A stretch of DNA of 64,000 nt from assembly GCF_002234675.1 (NCBI RefSeq), contig NC_019873.2, positions 6,225,158 through 6,289,157 of the forward strand, given 5' to 3'. A program made the position numbers and the translations under genes. Shown here in pieces: positions 11,247 through 23,286 of the stretch. The notes under the pieces are model-generated. The model searched no databases. It saw only the letters and a program-made list of their open reading frames with translations, and was not told the DNA's origin. The stretch is from Oryzias latipes. Its lineage: Eukaryota > Chordata > Actinopteri > Beloniformes > Adrianichthyidae. Within the stretch, counting starts at the first letter, position 1; each line of letters starts with the position of its first letter.

Positions 11247-11542
11247 GCACTTTTGCGTTGTTGGAGCCTATCCCAGCCGCTAGGTGAAGGCAGAGTACAC
11301 CCTGGATGGGTTGCCAGTCTGGTGCAGGATAAACAATCACACACAAGATATGCATCTGTTGACATTTTAGAGACATCAATTAACCCATCAAGCATGTTTT
11401 TGGACTGTGGGAGGATACTGGAGTGCCCAGAGAAAATGTAAACACATGCAAATGCAGAACATGCAAACTCCATACACAAAGGACCAATTTGGGATTTGAA
11501 CCAGGAACTGTGAGGTGAGAGTGCTAACATCTACACCACTGT
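11247..11542 (-). repeat. SINE-like repeat, inverted
   Basis: Reads on the plus strand as CCTATCCCAGCCGCTAGG, then GGATGGGTTGCCAGTCTGG, then CATGTTTTTGGACTGTGGGA, ATGCAAACTCCATACAC and finally GATTTGAACCAGG and GTGAGGTGAGAGTGCTAAC. This order is the reverse complement of the teleost SINE-like repeat with a tRNA-like head. Confidence 0.6.
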
Positions 11543-11570
11543 TGATATATCAACCCTAATTGTTGAGCAT

Positions 11571-11700
11571 CATAAGCTGCTTTTCCATTGCACATGTGCA
11601 AAACTTTATCAAAATTCTAGAAATGTCGAAAAAACTCAATTCCGCAATAAAACTGTTTCCATTAATTCATAAATGCGAATAAACACAAACCAAGTCATTC
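11571..11700. repeat. Possible Harbinger-related MITE remnant
   Basis: AAGCTGCTTTTCCATTGCAC resembles the edge motif at 6990, and CTGTTTCCATTAA occurs near the other side. No target duplication was found. Confidence 0.25.
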
Positions 11701-12242
11701 AAAAACATGACAACAGATGTGAACAATCCTTTGACCAAGCCTTGCTCAGGCACATGTCATAAATAATACACGATTCTGTCACCCTCAGATGGCCATACCT
11801 GCCCTTCTCACCTCCATTTTCCTTGAAAGAAATCAACAGGCAAACAGGAGCACTCTGAATTCCTGCAGGAGAGGAGATCAGGTGTTTGTTTAAGGCTGAG
11901 CGTGTGCAGTGGGGGTGGACAGACCACGGTGAAGGATATCTGAAACCAGGTGTGACATTGTGCGCATTTGTGCCTTAAAGGTCATGTGGAGTACATGCCT
12001 GTTCGAGGCTTGCTGTTGCAAAGGCTTTCCTTTGACAGGGAATGTAACACATCTGTGTGTGAGCAGCAAGGTCAGGGTAAATCTGACAGAGTGTGCACTG
12101 TGGCAAGGTCACACGGTCAACAGAGATAGAAAAAGATGGATTGAAGGCGTGTGCCAGTGTGACCCAGTCCATGGAGAGAAAACTTTGAAAGACATGCAGT
12201 CAAAGATATGCCATATTGTTTTACTTTAGCTAAAATGGAGAT
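11701..12242. other. No gene recognised
   Basis: Contains only short open frames with no recognisable domain, up to the hAT target duplication at 12243. Confidence 0.4.
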
Positions 12243-12250
12243 GTGTCAAC

Positions 12251-12942
12251 TAGAGGGCTGCATTGGGTCCCGCCGGGTCCCCCGGGACCCAACCCAAATC
12301 TCGCGGGATTGGGCGGTTTGAATTGTGCTGCGGCCGGGAGCGGGCGGCTAAAAAGAACCCCGCGGGATCAGTGCTGCCATGAATATCTCATGAATATATA
12401 TTAGCGGACTACGTTAGGCTGTGCGGCTGTTGGATTCTTATGTACTGAAGCTCCGTGAAGGCACCAGGTAGAGACGCCCAATGGCCTCTCTCATCTAACC
12501 TGTTGTTGGGGGTGTGCAACACCCCGCCCTGCCTCTCACTAAGCGTGCGCTTCAGGCCGTCTGTCTGCGCCCACACACACGCACACTTTTAACCGAACAG
12601 GATTTGTGAAAATATATTTAATAATTAAGTTGCAAATTACACAAAAGAAGAATGCATGAAAAGATGAGGCTGGAGGAGGGACATGAATCTCTTTAATAAT
12701 ATCAATACAAATACGTGTTTTTTTTTCCTGCGGGACGGGAGACGATACAAAATCAATGCATCTCTATTACTGTGCGGGAATAAATTCTATGAGTTTTGCG
12801 GGTGCGGGCGGGACTGGACATACATATTGCGGGTGCGGGCGGGACTGTAACGCATACGTTGCGGGAGCGGGTGGGATTGGTCAGAAATCTAGCGGGCGCG
12901 GGCGGGAGCGGCATGAAGGAAATAGTCCCGCACAGGGCTCTA
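12251..12942. mobile_element. hAT MITE with GC-rich subterminal repeats
   Basis: The 692-bp element begins TAGAGGGCTGCA and ends with the complement of TAGAGCCCTGTGCGGG. It is flanked by perfect 8-bp duplications GTGTCAAC at 12243-12250 and 12943-12950. Near the right end at least four imperfect copies of GCGGGTGCGGGCGGGACT occur between about 12797 and 12910, with related CCCGCCGGGTCCC blocks near the left end. Such clusters are known binding sites for hAT transposases. There is no coding capacity. Confidence 0.88.
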
Positions 12943-12950
12943 GTGTCAAC

Positions 12951-13929
12951 CATTAGAAAATAGCTTTCTGTCAAATGTTGATGCTCACTATTGCTTTCAG
13001 TGAAAACATGTATAATATCTTTAATCCTGGCGAACCCAGCAGTGTTAAAGAACAGTCAAACACAGAGCATAAGAAAGGTCTAGAGTTTGCTCTGAAGCAA
13101 GTTTGGGTGGACTAATCAGAGTAACTCACCCAAAAGAGCAGTTCATTAATCTGAAGGATATCAGGGTGAAGAGACTGCTCAGAAGAACAACTCAGAGCAG
13201 TTCCAGCTCTCTCTAAAGACCGAAGCCTTTTTCTACATCACAAATACAATTTTGTTTAAATAGCATTTTTTCCCTCTGCTTCTGATTCACAGCAAATTTA
13301 ATATTAAAAAATACTTTAATTTTTCTTTATCTATATCTTCCATCATCAGAAAATGCCATGTTAAAACAGACACCCTTTTAATTAGAGTGGGTCTTAAAGG
13401 TTTACTGCAGTTTCTCTTTTAAATGTTTTAGGAATTTTTGTGGTCTTTCTTGTCACCAATGATGCTGGAGACTACATGAGAAGCTGGTAAAAAGGAATGT
13501 GAATGCTCTCCTGTGTATTCAGGGAAATTTTAAGTTTATTTTAACATATATCTGATATCAACTGTAATGTTAAGATGTAAAGAATCTAGGATTTTATTTT
13601 CCAAACTCAAGTGAGATTGTTAACTGATTGTTTTAAGACTTAAGAGAAAATAACACATCAGTAGAAAAGGGAGAATAAAACTAGCATTTTCTGTACTTTT
13701 TGTTCTTTGTTTAGCTGCATCACGTAGGAAGGAATTGATCAGGACTGAAAAGTGCCAGCAGGACACAGGTGTGACAGTCCACACGAGTGTGTATTTGAGA
13801 GGCGTGCGCTCCCTCCCTGAAGCTGAATCCATCACCTGAACTGAGAGGGAACCACGTCAACAGGTTTTATTTTTTACTCACATCAATAGCTTGCTGCACA
13901 TTGTTCCACGTGAAACCTGAGCAGGAACA
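12951..13929. other. No gene recognised
   Basis: AT-rich sequence between two hAT elements. No coding or repeat signature was identified. Confidence 0.4.
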
Positions 13930-13937
13930 GGGTAGAG

Positions 13938-14510
13938 CAGTGGTCCCCAACGTTTTTAACACCTCGGACGGGTATGATGTCAGACAACGTTTCCACAGAC
14001 CGGTCTTGAGGTTGAGAAGGATGATTTTTGCAGCAACACTACGATGAAGAAGGAACAGACACGGGGCAAGGCAAGCTCTGAGCTTTCATTTTGACACACA
14101 TGACATCGTACATCGCACAGGTCTGATCATCCTCTCCCCTTCCCACACTCATGGTGCCTAAAAGAAGTAGTGTCTATTAAATGTAGATTTCTTTTTTTGG
14201 AAGTCAAAGGCTCCTCTTTTCTCTCCTGGCTGGGCATTTTCCCTTTTGCAAAGAAACTTTCCAAAGATGTTTGTTTTTTACTCATTTTATGAGCTCCTGG
14301 GTTTTATCTTAGCGGTAACCTATCACATGATCGAGAAGAGCCTTGGCCTGCGTCAGGAGTGACATAGACGGATGGAACAGACAATCGGGCAATTTTTCAA
14401 AATAAAACATCTTTCAGATTCTGAAATAAATAAAACGGAAGTAATGTAAGTTATTTATTCTTTCTGTGCAGACCGGTACCGGTCCGCACCCCGAGGGTTG
14501 GGGACCGCTG
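13938..14510. mobile_element. hAT deletion derivative, copy A
   Basis: Ends CAGTGGTCCCCAACG and the complement of CAGCGGTCCCCAACC are flanked by GGGTAGAG (13930-13937) and GTGTAGAG (14511-14518), an 8-bp duplication with one mismatch. The interior is shared with 34464-34969, including a segment that on the minus strand encodes a decayed SLESFFAKGK-like peptide. It lacks a transposase core. Confidence 0.85.
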
Positions 14511-14518
14511 GTGTAGAG

Positions 14519-15421
14519 AATGAATAATTACAGGGACATTACTTATACTTTAATAGTTACTGTTTGCATTCCAGCAGCCCAGTTTTGATAATTTCTCCTA
14601 AATAGCAAACCTTCAGCGGGAACATAATTTGCTTGTACTGTGAACGTCTGACAGGTAATTTTAGCTCAGATAATTCAATGGAGAACAATTTTGGCTGACA
14701 TTGCACTTTGCAGTGATTTTTGCCCTTTTAATCAGAGGCAGGGTACATGACTGTTAATGCACACCAGCCCGTGACCTTTTACTCACAAAATATTCTCCCT
14801 TTCTGCTCAGCTGGTGCAAGTGTGCAGGGGCTGCCAGCGTGATGGGCTTTTTAATTGACTTACATGTTATCAATGCCCTGCAGGAACTTTAGTGTTTGTT
14901 TTTGACATTATAGCAGCAAATGTAAAGGCACTTAATGGCGCTGGGGCACACTGCAAGGATATTATGTCATGTCACTTTGGGCCAAAAGGAAGGCATTTTG
15001 ACAGCATTTGTGCAAAAATGTCTTTGAAGTTCAGCTCAAACAAAAACACACACAAAAAAAATTTACCACTTATTTTAATAAGACCAAACAAAGCAAGGCA
15101 TTTGGGACAAGCTTGTAATCTTTACATAAAATCTAGAATCAGCAGGTCAGCCCCCTGCTCTGCTCCATTCTGATGCATCTACTGTCAGACAAACAGATCC
15201 ATAAACGTCTTTGTTTTCCTTGTCTGAGCTGGAAACTGGATCAGAACTGTACGGCTGCTCATTTTTCACCCTCATCAGAGAGTGTACACAAAGGGAAGAT
15301 GGGAAATATATGTAGGCTTACTATCCGCCAACAGTCCCACCCAGAACTACTGCTGTCCTGCAGAAACTATGTCACAGAAAACACAGATTTTTAGATTTTG
15401 GCAGAGATGCCAATGTCTGAA
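14519..15421. other. No gene recognised
   Basis: A frame at 14892-15173 is open for 93 codons but has no recognisable domain. The rest is AT-rich. Confidence 0.4.
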
Positions 15422-15426
15422 CAAAT

Positions 15427-16027
15427 TGTCATGGCGTCGTAGACGTAGCAGACCCAGATGCTGAAACCCGGAAGAAAACTCACAGCAAGGATGACTTTAA
15501 ATGGATTTATTTTACCAGAGGTAAATAAGTTTCTGAGGGGATGTGGACGTATTTCCTCCGTGGATTGAACTTGGTGTTTCCTTTGAGCTGATGCAGATGA
15601 AGGGGAGGGGGCGACACGAAGACGCGTCGAACTGTGGATCCAGAGGGAGCGAGGCTTGGGCGCTGAGGACAGCGGGACCGGCTTGAGGTAAGGCGTGGAC
15701 GCCGAGGACGGCGGAAACCAGCTTGGAACGAGGCGTGGATGCCGAGGACGGCAGGACCAGCGTGGAGGGGAGGAACCAGCGTGACCAAGGTAGGAACCTG
15801 AAGGTGAGCACAAGACGTGGTAAGTATGGAGACAAGATAAACTTAGCTGAGACTAAGAGGCCAGGCATAAGCACCGGAGTGAGTATAACAAACTGGCGTA
15901 GAATTCTGGTGAGAGCTCCCTTATGAAGACCGGCAGGATGATGAGAAGATGAGGATCAGCTGGTTCCAATCAGCAAGGTGGTGAGAGCTGTAGGAGGGGG
16001 GGAGGTGAACTGACAGGCACCGTGACA
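15427..16027 (-). mobile_element. Solo LTR, 601 bp
   Basis: Begins TGTCATGG and ends CCGTGACA, so it has TG...CA termini in a short inverted repeat. It is flanked by 5-bp duplications CAAAT at 15422-15426 and 16028-16032. Read on the minus strand it has an AATAAA at about 15510 near its 3' end and a segment (CGCCAGTTTGTT near 15892) shared with the LTR at 29438-29890, which gives its orientation. Long open frames within it are incidental. No internal retrotransposon genes are adjacent. Confidence 0.82.
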
Positions 16028-16032
16028 CAAAT

Positions 16033-17405
16033 GTTGACAAGAATACAAATCCTAAACATCAAAGAGGAAAATCTTATCAAAGGTAATTTAGGAGCAAAGT
16101 AAAAGCGGGAGGAACAACAGGGGACAACAAACTGTCAGAAACCTAGAAATGTGTGAAGAGTTAACACCTACCTGTATTCGTAAAAGTAAAGAACTCAAAC
16201 ATTGTTTAGATCACTAGATCATATTTAAATTCGATACGTAAAAGCTTTTTTAAAACATAGAAGTCTGAAAGAAAAATGCACTCAGACGATTATCCTTAAA
16301 TGACAATTATATTTGTTATTGTTTTCTGCTGTTTTTTTTCAACAATAATCATCAAAAGCTTAAAACAAGCACTGGTTAGTAAAGATATAGATTAAGCCAA
16401 GCAAAACCCATGATTGGACTTCATTGTGAAGCACTTCTCTTATAAATTAACTGACTACCAGCAATGCAATTTTGTCTTCTGTAGAGGACATTTATAATTT
16501 GGACTATTGCTCAATTACTGCATTCTACTAAGTTAACTCCGTTTGGCATCCACTGAAAACATTTCGGGCTTTTCAATTATTTTAAAAATGAAAAGGTTCT
16601 GAGAATTGTCTTTTTTTTTTTGTACATTTATAAAAGAAAATTGTGACTATTTCACCACAAAATCTTGGCAACATTTAAATCAAAAGCTAGCCAAAGGTGG
16701 AGGAATAATTTTTTTCTTATTATTCTCATCAATTACTTATTTAACAGCCCATTGTCATCAGAACACCAAAGGTGTCTGTTCATTCAGCTAGTCTCGAAAC
16801 TGCTTTTATCAGGTGCAGTCCACATGGGACCACAAAAAAATTAAATAATTTCAATTCTAGCTTTCTGCACAAAGGCCACCAGTCTCTGGACACCAAAAAC
16901 AAAAAAAAAACTAAAGGGGCTTTGAAAAAAATCATAATCAAATTGAAAGTCAACAGAATTGTGGCTCATAAAGTCACAGCGAGTGTCAAATTATAAAGAA
17001 CGTTGCAGTGACTCCCTCATGACTGTTTGTGGGGTGATAATAATAGAATGTAGCAGAAACACAAACCCAGATTTCATGTTGACTCAGAAATGTGCCTTCA
17101 GGTTATCACAAAGAACACAGTTTGACTGTTTGACTGTACGCTTGCCTGGAAAATTCAAAATTCATGCCATTTAGAAGAAGTGAGGAATGAAAAATACACT
17201 GCGAACAAGAAAAAAGAAACAGGGAAATGCTGCGTTTTTGTGGTTGTGCATGCAGCTCAGCACTTCAAATGTGTCCATATCAGAAAAGGGAGCTACGCTG
17301 TGGCTGAGAGACGAAAATGGTATTTTATAGGGGAAAAGGAAATGCAGACAAGACTGAGGGGAAATGATTTTTCTGTTAGCTGGGGTTGTGTTTGTATGTG
17401 TGTAC
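16033..17405. other. No gene recognised
   Basis: AT-rich, with several short A runs and only short chance frames. Confidence 0.4.
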
Positions 17406-18040
17406 AATTATATATATATATATATATATATAAAACGCCCCTCTCACCCTCCGCGGGTGGTTTCTCCTCCAAGCTCGGGTCCTCTACCAGAGGCCTGGGA
17501 GCTTGAGGGCCTATAGTATCTTAGCTGTTCCTAGCACTGCGCTTTTCTGGACTGAGAGGTCTGAGGTCTTTCCAGGTATCTGTTGTAGCCACTCCTCCAG
17601 CTTGGGGGTTACTGCCCCGAGTGCTCCAATTACCACAGGCACCACTGTCACCTTCACTTTCCAGGCTTTCTCCAGTTCTTCTCTGAGTCCCTGGTATTTC
17701 TCCAGTTTCTCATGTTCCATTCTTCCTGATGTTCCCATCGCTTGGCACTGCCACATCCACCACAACGGCTTTCCTCTGTTCTTTATCCACCACTACAATG
17801 TCTGGTTGGTTTGCCATTACCATCCTATCAGTCTGGATCTGGAAGTCCCACAGGATCTTTGCCCTCTCATTCTCTACCACCTTCAGAGGTGTTTCCCATT
17901 TTGACCTTGGGGTTTCCAGTCCATATTCTGCACACATGTTCCTGTATATTATTCCAGCCACTTGATTGTGGCGCTCCATGTATGCTTTACCTGCCAGCAT
18001 CTTACACCCTGCAGTTATGTGCTGGATTGTTTCAGGGGTA
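17406..18040 (-). pseudogene. 3' end of an R4/Rex6-type LINE with restriction-like endonuclease
   Basis: On the minus strand from about 18040 the frame reads ETIQHITAGCKMLAGKAY with a following RHNQVAGIIY, fitting the CCHC-like motif before the endonuclease of R2/R4-clade LINEs. It continues with ILWDFQIQTD, NQPDIVVVDKEQRK and VVDVAVPSDGNI; the PD...D spacing is that of the restriction-like endonuclease that nicks target DNA. A frameshift near 17715-17735 moves the reading into KLEKYQGLREELEKAWKVK and VVPVVIGALGAVTPKL, the usual C-terminus. The reverse transcriptase is absent. The 3' end abuts a (TA)n run at 17408-17432, and TA-rich sequence also lies at 18038-18063. Clade is from memory; Rex6 is the fish member I would compare first. 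Confidence 0.6.
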
Positions 18041-18228
18041 TATATAAATATATAGATATATATGCAGAGAAGCAGATTGAGATCCTTTGGACACAAATTG
18101 AGAGGAGGAAAAAGGTTGATGCTGGTAAAATAATGTTGGGGCTGGAAATACCAGGAGTCAAACTTGTTAAAGTTTTAGTCAGAAATGGTAAAATCAGTAG
18201 ATGCATTCAGGATGTCACATTCATTCAT

Positions 18229-18565
18229 TCATCTTGTTCCGTTTATTCCCTTTTGGGGTCACGGCGCTGCTGGAGCCCATCCCGTCCACCTGTAGGCGAA
18301 GGCAGGGGACACCGTGGACAGTTCGCCAGTCTGTCGCAGGGTAGAGTGTCCACAATCACACACCCACGCACTCTCACATTCACATCTAGGGTCAATTTAG
18401 ATCAACCAATTAACCTATGAAGCATTTTTTTGGGCGGTGGGAGGATGCCGGAGTCACCAGAGAAAACCCACGCATGCACGGGGAGAACATGCAAACTCCA
18501 CATAGAAAGGTCCCCCACTGATGTTCTGGTTCAGGTCCCCCATCCGGGACTTAAACCGGGGGCCA
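18229..18565 (-). repeat. SINE-like repeat, inverted, long copy
   Basis: CCCTTTTGGGGTCACGGCGC, GGAGCCCATCCCGTCCACC, GCCAGTCTGTCGCAGGG, ACCCACGCATGCACGGGGAG and CATGCAAACTCCACATAG follow in the order of the reversed teleost repeat. It ends at a degraded tRNA-like head near 18565. Confidence 0.65.
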
Positions 18566-21158
18566 TGTCACATTTATTTTTAGTAAAAATAGTCAAAAGA
18601 CTATAATTTTACATCACTCACCAGACTGTAAGTCCACACTGAAACTAGCTTGAAGCTGCTTTGCTCATTTGTGCAAGAAATCTATAAAATGCAGACTGGC
18701 CTAAACTTTATTCGCTCCGTAAACATCTTTTTTCATTTACTGCTTGTTTGCAAAACTTTACTTTAACTTTTACCCCTGCCTTTAGAGCTGGTTTACTCTT
18801 CATGAAGACGTTAATACTTTACTCAGAATAAAAATTAAAGTTAACGCTAAAATATTAATACTTAATATTTTAATGAGTATTGTAAACAAGTCAGTAACAG
18901 ATTTCCATTCTGAAGCTGCATTGCACCACCTGTATCATTTTTTTAAAGACAAGGTCAGATGAGCCCTGCTCACAGGAATAAATCCTGCAAGAAGTAATCA
19001 TGGTTACTTGTAGGGTGGAGCCATTTGTCTGTTTTGATGTGCAGTCAAATGAGAAGTGATGCTAAAGGTCAGTTGTAAAGACCTGATCCAGTTGAGTCAC
19101 TGAAAGGTAGAGATTTGGGCGGGGCTAGAACACTAAAAGCCATGTATATTCTACAGTTTTAGTTTAGAAAAAGGTGAACTAGTATTGACAATGTGCATAT
19201 GAATGTATATTCCTGCACATATACACTTATGTACATAATAATAATAATAATGTATTGTGAGTGGAATTTCTACACTTTCAATTTAGATTATGCAGATTTT
19301 CTTTACATTTACTTTTGCAGTGCACCGAAAGAAAAATTAATTGGCTGAAACTAGCCATGAGTGTTAATGTATGCAACTGAAAAATAAAAAGTAGGAAAAG
19401 TGTAAATGGATATTTCTATGATTAGACCTCAGAAACCAATGGAGAAAAAAACAGTTCCGAAAAATAAAGGTCATAGCTTTTAAAGAAAATTTGCATTTCA
19501 GATGCATGCAAGGACAAACTTGTACTTGGTCAGTCACTTAGCAAATGTTATCTCCACAGATTTTTTTCAATATAAGATCAGGAACATAGCATGGGAAAGT
19601 ATAGGGGAAAGCAACACCACAAATATGATTAAACACCTGGATCACAAAAAGAAAGAAAAAACATTTTTTTACAAGCTGGAGAAACTATGTGGGCAAAATG
19701 GTGCAATAGCCACACTCCTGGGAACCTGAACGTGTTGACATGTCAGAGAATTCTCTTTCTGTAAAGACAACCGAACAGTTGCTGTTAAAAAAAAGAATCT
19801 CAAAACTAATGGAACACAGACAAAACTGTTACCTTCACTTTTAACTTTAAGCTCAACAGCTACTGTCAGCTCCTCTCAAAGCCGTCAACCGCCAGGTCAG
19901 ACCTGAGCCCTGCAGCCGCAGGTTCAGCTGTGCCAAAAGCTGAGATGTGGGCAGATTTTGACACTCAGCTTCTGTCAGGCCAACATCAGCATTTAGCTCC
20001 CACTTATGTACTCACTTGAGCACCCTGTCTTTTTTCAGAAACCACCGATTCCCCCAAAAAAGGGCCTTCATCTTTGGATGGAAGCACGTAGACAAACAGT
20101 TCCATTCTGGCACAGACTTACAGTCCTAGAAAATGTTTTTCCTTCTGTCGCAGCTGCATTTTTATTTTATTTTTTTACTTTTAAGGGATTGATAGGCAAA
20201 ACATGTCTTAAAGACCCACTCAGATGAAAATCGTGTGTGTGGGGGGGGGTTCTGTTGATGGAGGAGATATATTAAAAAATAAGGTCAAATTACATATTAT
20301 ATTAACAAAAATAACAAAAACATTACTTTTTTAGGAGCATTTTTCAAAACCTTTGGACACTGCACAGAAAAAATTGAAACAACGCAGTATATGGAAGGTA
20401 AAACACAAATTCTATCCTGATAAACTGAAATTTAAAAATCACGAAATTAACAAGTTTTTGCTTTCTATAAAAACAGTTCTAAATAGACTCAGAACTGATT
20501 TGTGTGAAAAAGTACAGGACCATAAGTGATGCAGAAAAAACATTCACACCAACCAAAGCAGTGCTAGCTGCTGAAAGCATTCCTCTGAAAAGACTGTTGC
20601 TCACAGCCGTGTCTAAAAACCACAGCTTCTGCATGGTTGTGTACCTATAATGGGGGCTAAAGTAGAGGTTTGCATGGCTGAAGGTGGCTGTGACACAATT
20701 TTAGCCTCGGGGCATCATTTTACAGCAGCAACGTCTGCCTGCTGTCAAGCTAGAAGGCTGGTGTGAGCACTCAAGGCTAAAAACATACAAACACACCCAC
20801 ACAGATGTTCTGAAAGCTTTCTGAGAAGTACAAGAGGAAAAAGTACAAAGTCAAGTATTTGTTCAGCTTCCTCAGATCCTCTGAAGATTGTAAATGCCTG
20901 TTATTTAGAAAGTATCTGACACGTTGCCTAAAAATTACAGAAACACATTTTTAATGGACTTGAGCTATAGGTCAGCAAAAGCAGATGTTTTCCATCTTTA
21001 CTATAAGTAGTCATCTCATGCACACACATGGAAGTTGTGTGAAGTCCCATGCACAGACCTTTAAAAGGAAAGGGGATCGGGTTTTTAAAAGTCACTTTAA
21101 ATCTAATTTCTTCTGTTACATGTATGTGACGCAGGAATTCAGCATTTACAGCTGTTAA
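18566..21158. other. No gene recognised
   Basis: About 2.6 kb of AT-rich DNA with an (AAT)n run near 19240-19252 and a G run at 20241-20250. No coding or transposon signal was recognised. Confidence 0.45.
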
Positions 21159-21356
21159 TGTCATGGTTTAGGTTTCTTTGTCTTAGAATTTGCTTCTGTT
21201 TTTGTTCCGTTATATTCTGAGTTCTGTTACCTGTTTTATTTTGAAGGTTTCTTCTATGTGTGTTTCGAGTTTTACTTCCTGGCCCCAATCTCTCCTGATC
21301 ATTCTAAGTCAGTTCTGTGTGTATATAAGTCTCGTCTTTGCCCTCCTCTTGTCCTG
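21159..21356 (+). repeat. Probable 5' part of an LTR
   Basis: Starts TGTCATGGTTTAGG, like the solo LTRs at 9494, 15427 and 29438, and has a TATA-like GTGTATATAAGTC near 21320. Its 3' part is lost at a MITE-like boundary near 21357. Confidence 0.4.
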
Positions 21357-21475
21357 GGGGGTATTCCAGAAAGCACGTTTAAACTACCCTGACCTTAACC
21401 CTGAACTCTAAAATCTGCCTGAAATTACTTACTCAGGGTATGTCGGTTCCAAAAGACTGCATATGAGTTAGCGTA
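21357..21475. repeat. Possible Harbinger MITE end
   Basis: GGGGGTATTCCAGAAAGCACG followed by repeated ACCCTGA/AACCCTGAACTC motifs looks like one end of a common fish MITE. The other end was not found. Confidence 0.3.
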
Positions 21476-21845
21476 ATTGGGGGGTTTAGCCCGCGATGCG
21501 CCTTGGGGGGGGGGGGCTACTTGGCAGTGGTCCCCCTCCCATGGTTGCCTTATGGAATGGGCCCCCCCTCTTTCGGTTTTATTTGCACCTCAGACATGTA
21601 GGGCCCTTGGTAGGGGGGGTGCTTGGACATCACTGCAAGCAAGCAGCAGATGTCCTCCTGGCACCCTACCCGCCAATTTTAATCGCACCTTAGACATTTA
21701 GGGCCCGTTGGTGGGGAGGGTGAGGGGACATCACTGTGAGTAATCAGGAGATGTCCCCTCAGTGCCCTACCCGCCAATTTTAACTGCACCCCCTTAGTAC
21801 ACACACCCTTTACTCCTCAAAATATACATTCAAACATAAACGCAC
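21476..21845. other. GC-rich repeat-like leader, no gene
   Basis: G-rich sequence containing two similar units: GGGCCCTTGGTAGGG...CCTACCCGCCAATTTTAA at about 21600-21680 and a related unit at 21700-21785. Possibly part of the following repeat. Confidence 0.35.
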
Positions 21846-23225
21846 ACACACATGCACACACACGCACACATATTTTGCAAGGAAGGTGGGACCAAGGACC
21901 ATCTGTCCCCTACCCCTTCCCTGGTGGGGGGTACGGGGCCTTTGGCAACGGCGGTTGTGTCCCCTGGGTGCCGGTTTCCTGGGCCCGGCGGTGCTCTCTC
22001 CGCGCAGGGAGGGGGTTCACATTACACCTGAGCCGGGGGTGTCCGTATCCCTGTGGGGTGGGTTCTGGTCCTTGCCCCTGAGCGCTGGGCTCCGCCAAAT
22101 TTCCAACTGTGGCCGAGCCTGGTCGGGCCATGTTTACAACACCCCTCGTGGGCCCCCCTTTTCCCCGGGGTGCTTCCCTCCTGGGCGGGGGCAGCTGGCC
22201 CCTGCCTTGCTACTTCCTGGACCAACTGTGGGTCGGGTGGGTGGCAGCCTGGAGGGCGGAGCGGGTCTCCCTTGGGGGGTCCTGGCTCATACCTGGGGTT
22301 GGGGCAGGGGGATGCCCTGGTGCTCGTCTGGGGCTGTGGGCACCCTTCTTGGGTGGGGCCCTGCTTTGGGCCCTCCCGGCGCGGCGGGGGGGCTGCTCTC
22401 CTGGTTGGGCTGGGGCTGCACTCTCTGGCTTTGGGGGCCTTGCGGTGGTCCTGCTGGCCCTGGCCTGGGTGGCGGATGTGGTCGCCCGGGGGGCGGTTGT
22501 TACCTGAGGGTTCCGGCTGCCGCTGCCGCTGCGGCGGGGGTATTGGTGTGGGGATGGCTGGGCACTCTCCCTCCTACTTATCTCATTCCACCATCCATTT
22601 TAGAAGAACATAAACACTCACCTGAGCACAGGTTTTAGCTCACCTTTGCACTAATAGTTTGCATGATTGAATGAATGAAATATTTCATTATATTTCAATA
22701 TATTTTAAATATTTCACTAGTTGGTTTGAAGGCATAAATAAGTATGCGTGTGTGAACACCATCTGTTTTGTGTACATGTTGAGATGTGGACATTTTTGCA
22801 GCTAGCAGGTGTGTTGATAACATTTGAGTGTGTGTGTGGACAGGCCCCACCCTTTCTGTACTACATTTGAACCTTACCGTAATGATAAACAACCAGTAAA
22901 CTTGTTGCTTTATGCTGCTTCATGGTCTTTCCCCCCCCCCCCTTATTATCACCCTCATACCCCCCCCCCCCCTCTCTCTCTAACATCCCTCTCTCTTCTT
23001 CCCTCCTTTCCTTTTCCGTCCGGTCCAACACCAAAGATTTTCAAACATGATTGAAATTAATAAAGTTTGGCCTCAATTACAAAAGGGGTTTATTCAGACA
23101 TACCTTTGGTTTGTCTGAAGATTAATAACCCCTGTTGTTAAAGTAAAATATGTCCAACACAAGAGGCCCTCAGTTCTCATCTGCCTGCCCAGCTGTTGGA
23201 CTGGACAAGTTAAAAAAAAATGGAA
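21846..23225 (+). repeat. GC-rich interspersed repeat, copy 1
   Basis: A strongly G-rich block (to about 22610) is followed by AT-rich sequence with two poly(C) runs (22931-22942, 22961-22972). It ends at a GTCCAACACAAGAGGCC...GCTGTTGGAC hairpin-like segment. The same order occurs inverted at 50555-51750. Open frames of up to 250 codons across the G-rich part (for example 21886-22638) are low-complexity, run in all frames and overlap, so I do not call them genes. Element class is unknown. Confidence 0.6.
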
Positions 23226-23286
23226 AATAAAACACATAAATGTAAGTTTTGAATCTGAAAGCCCAAAACTGGCATAAACGCATCTT

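Noticed and set aside
15391..15874. Overlapping 93-140-codon minus-strand frames
   Set aside because: They fall inside the solo LTR 15427-16027 and are Ser/Pro-rich translations of its repeats.
21886..22638. 250-codon open frame in the G-rich block
   Set aside because: Gly/Trp/Leu-rich low-complexity translation, overlapping frames on the same and opposite strands, and no conservation of the frame in the second copy of the repeat.
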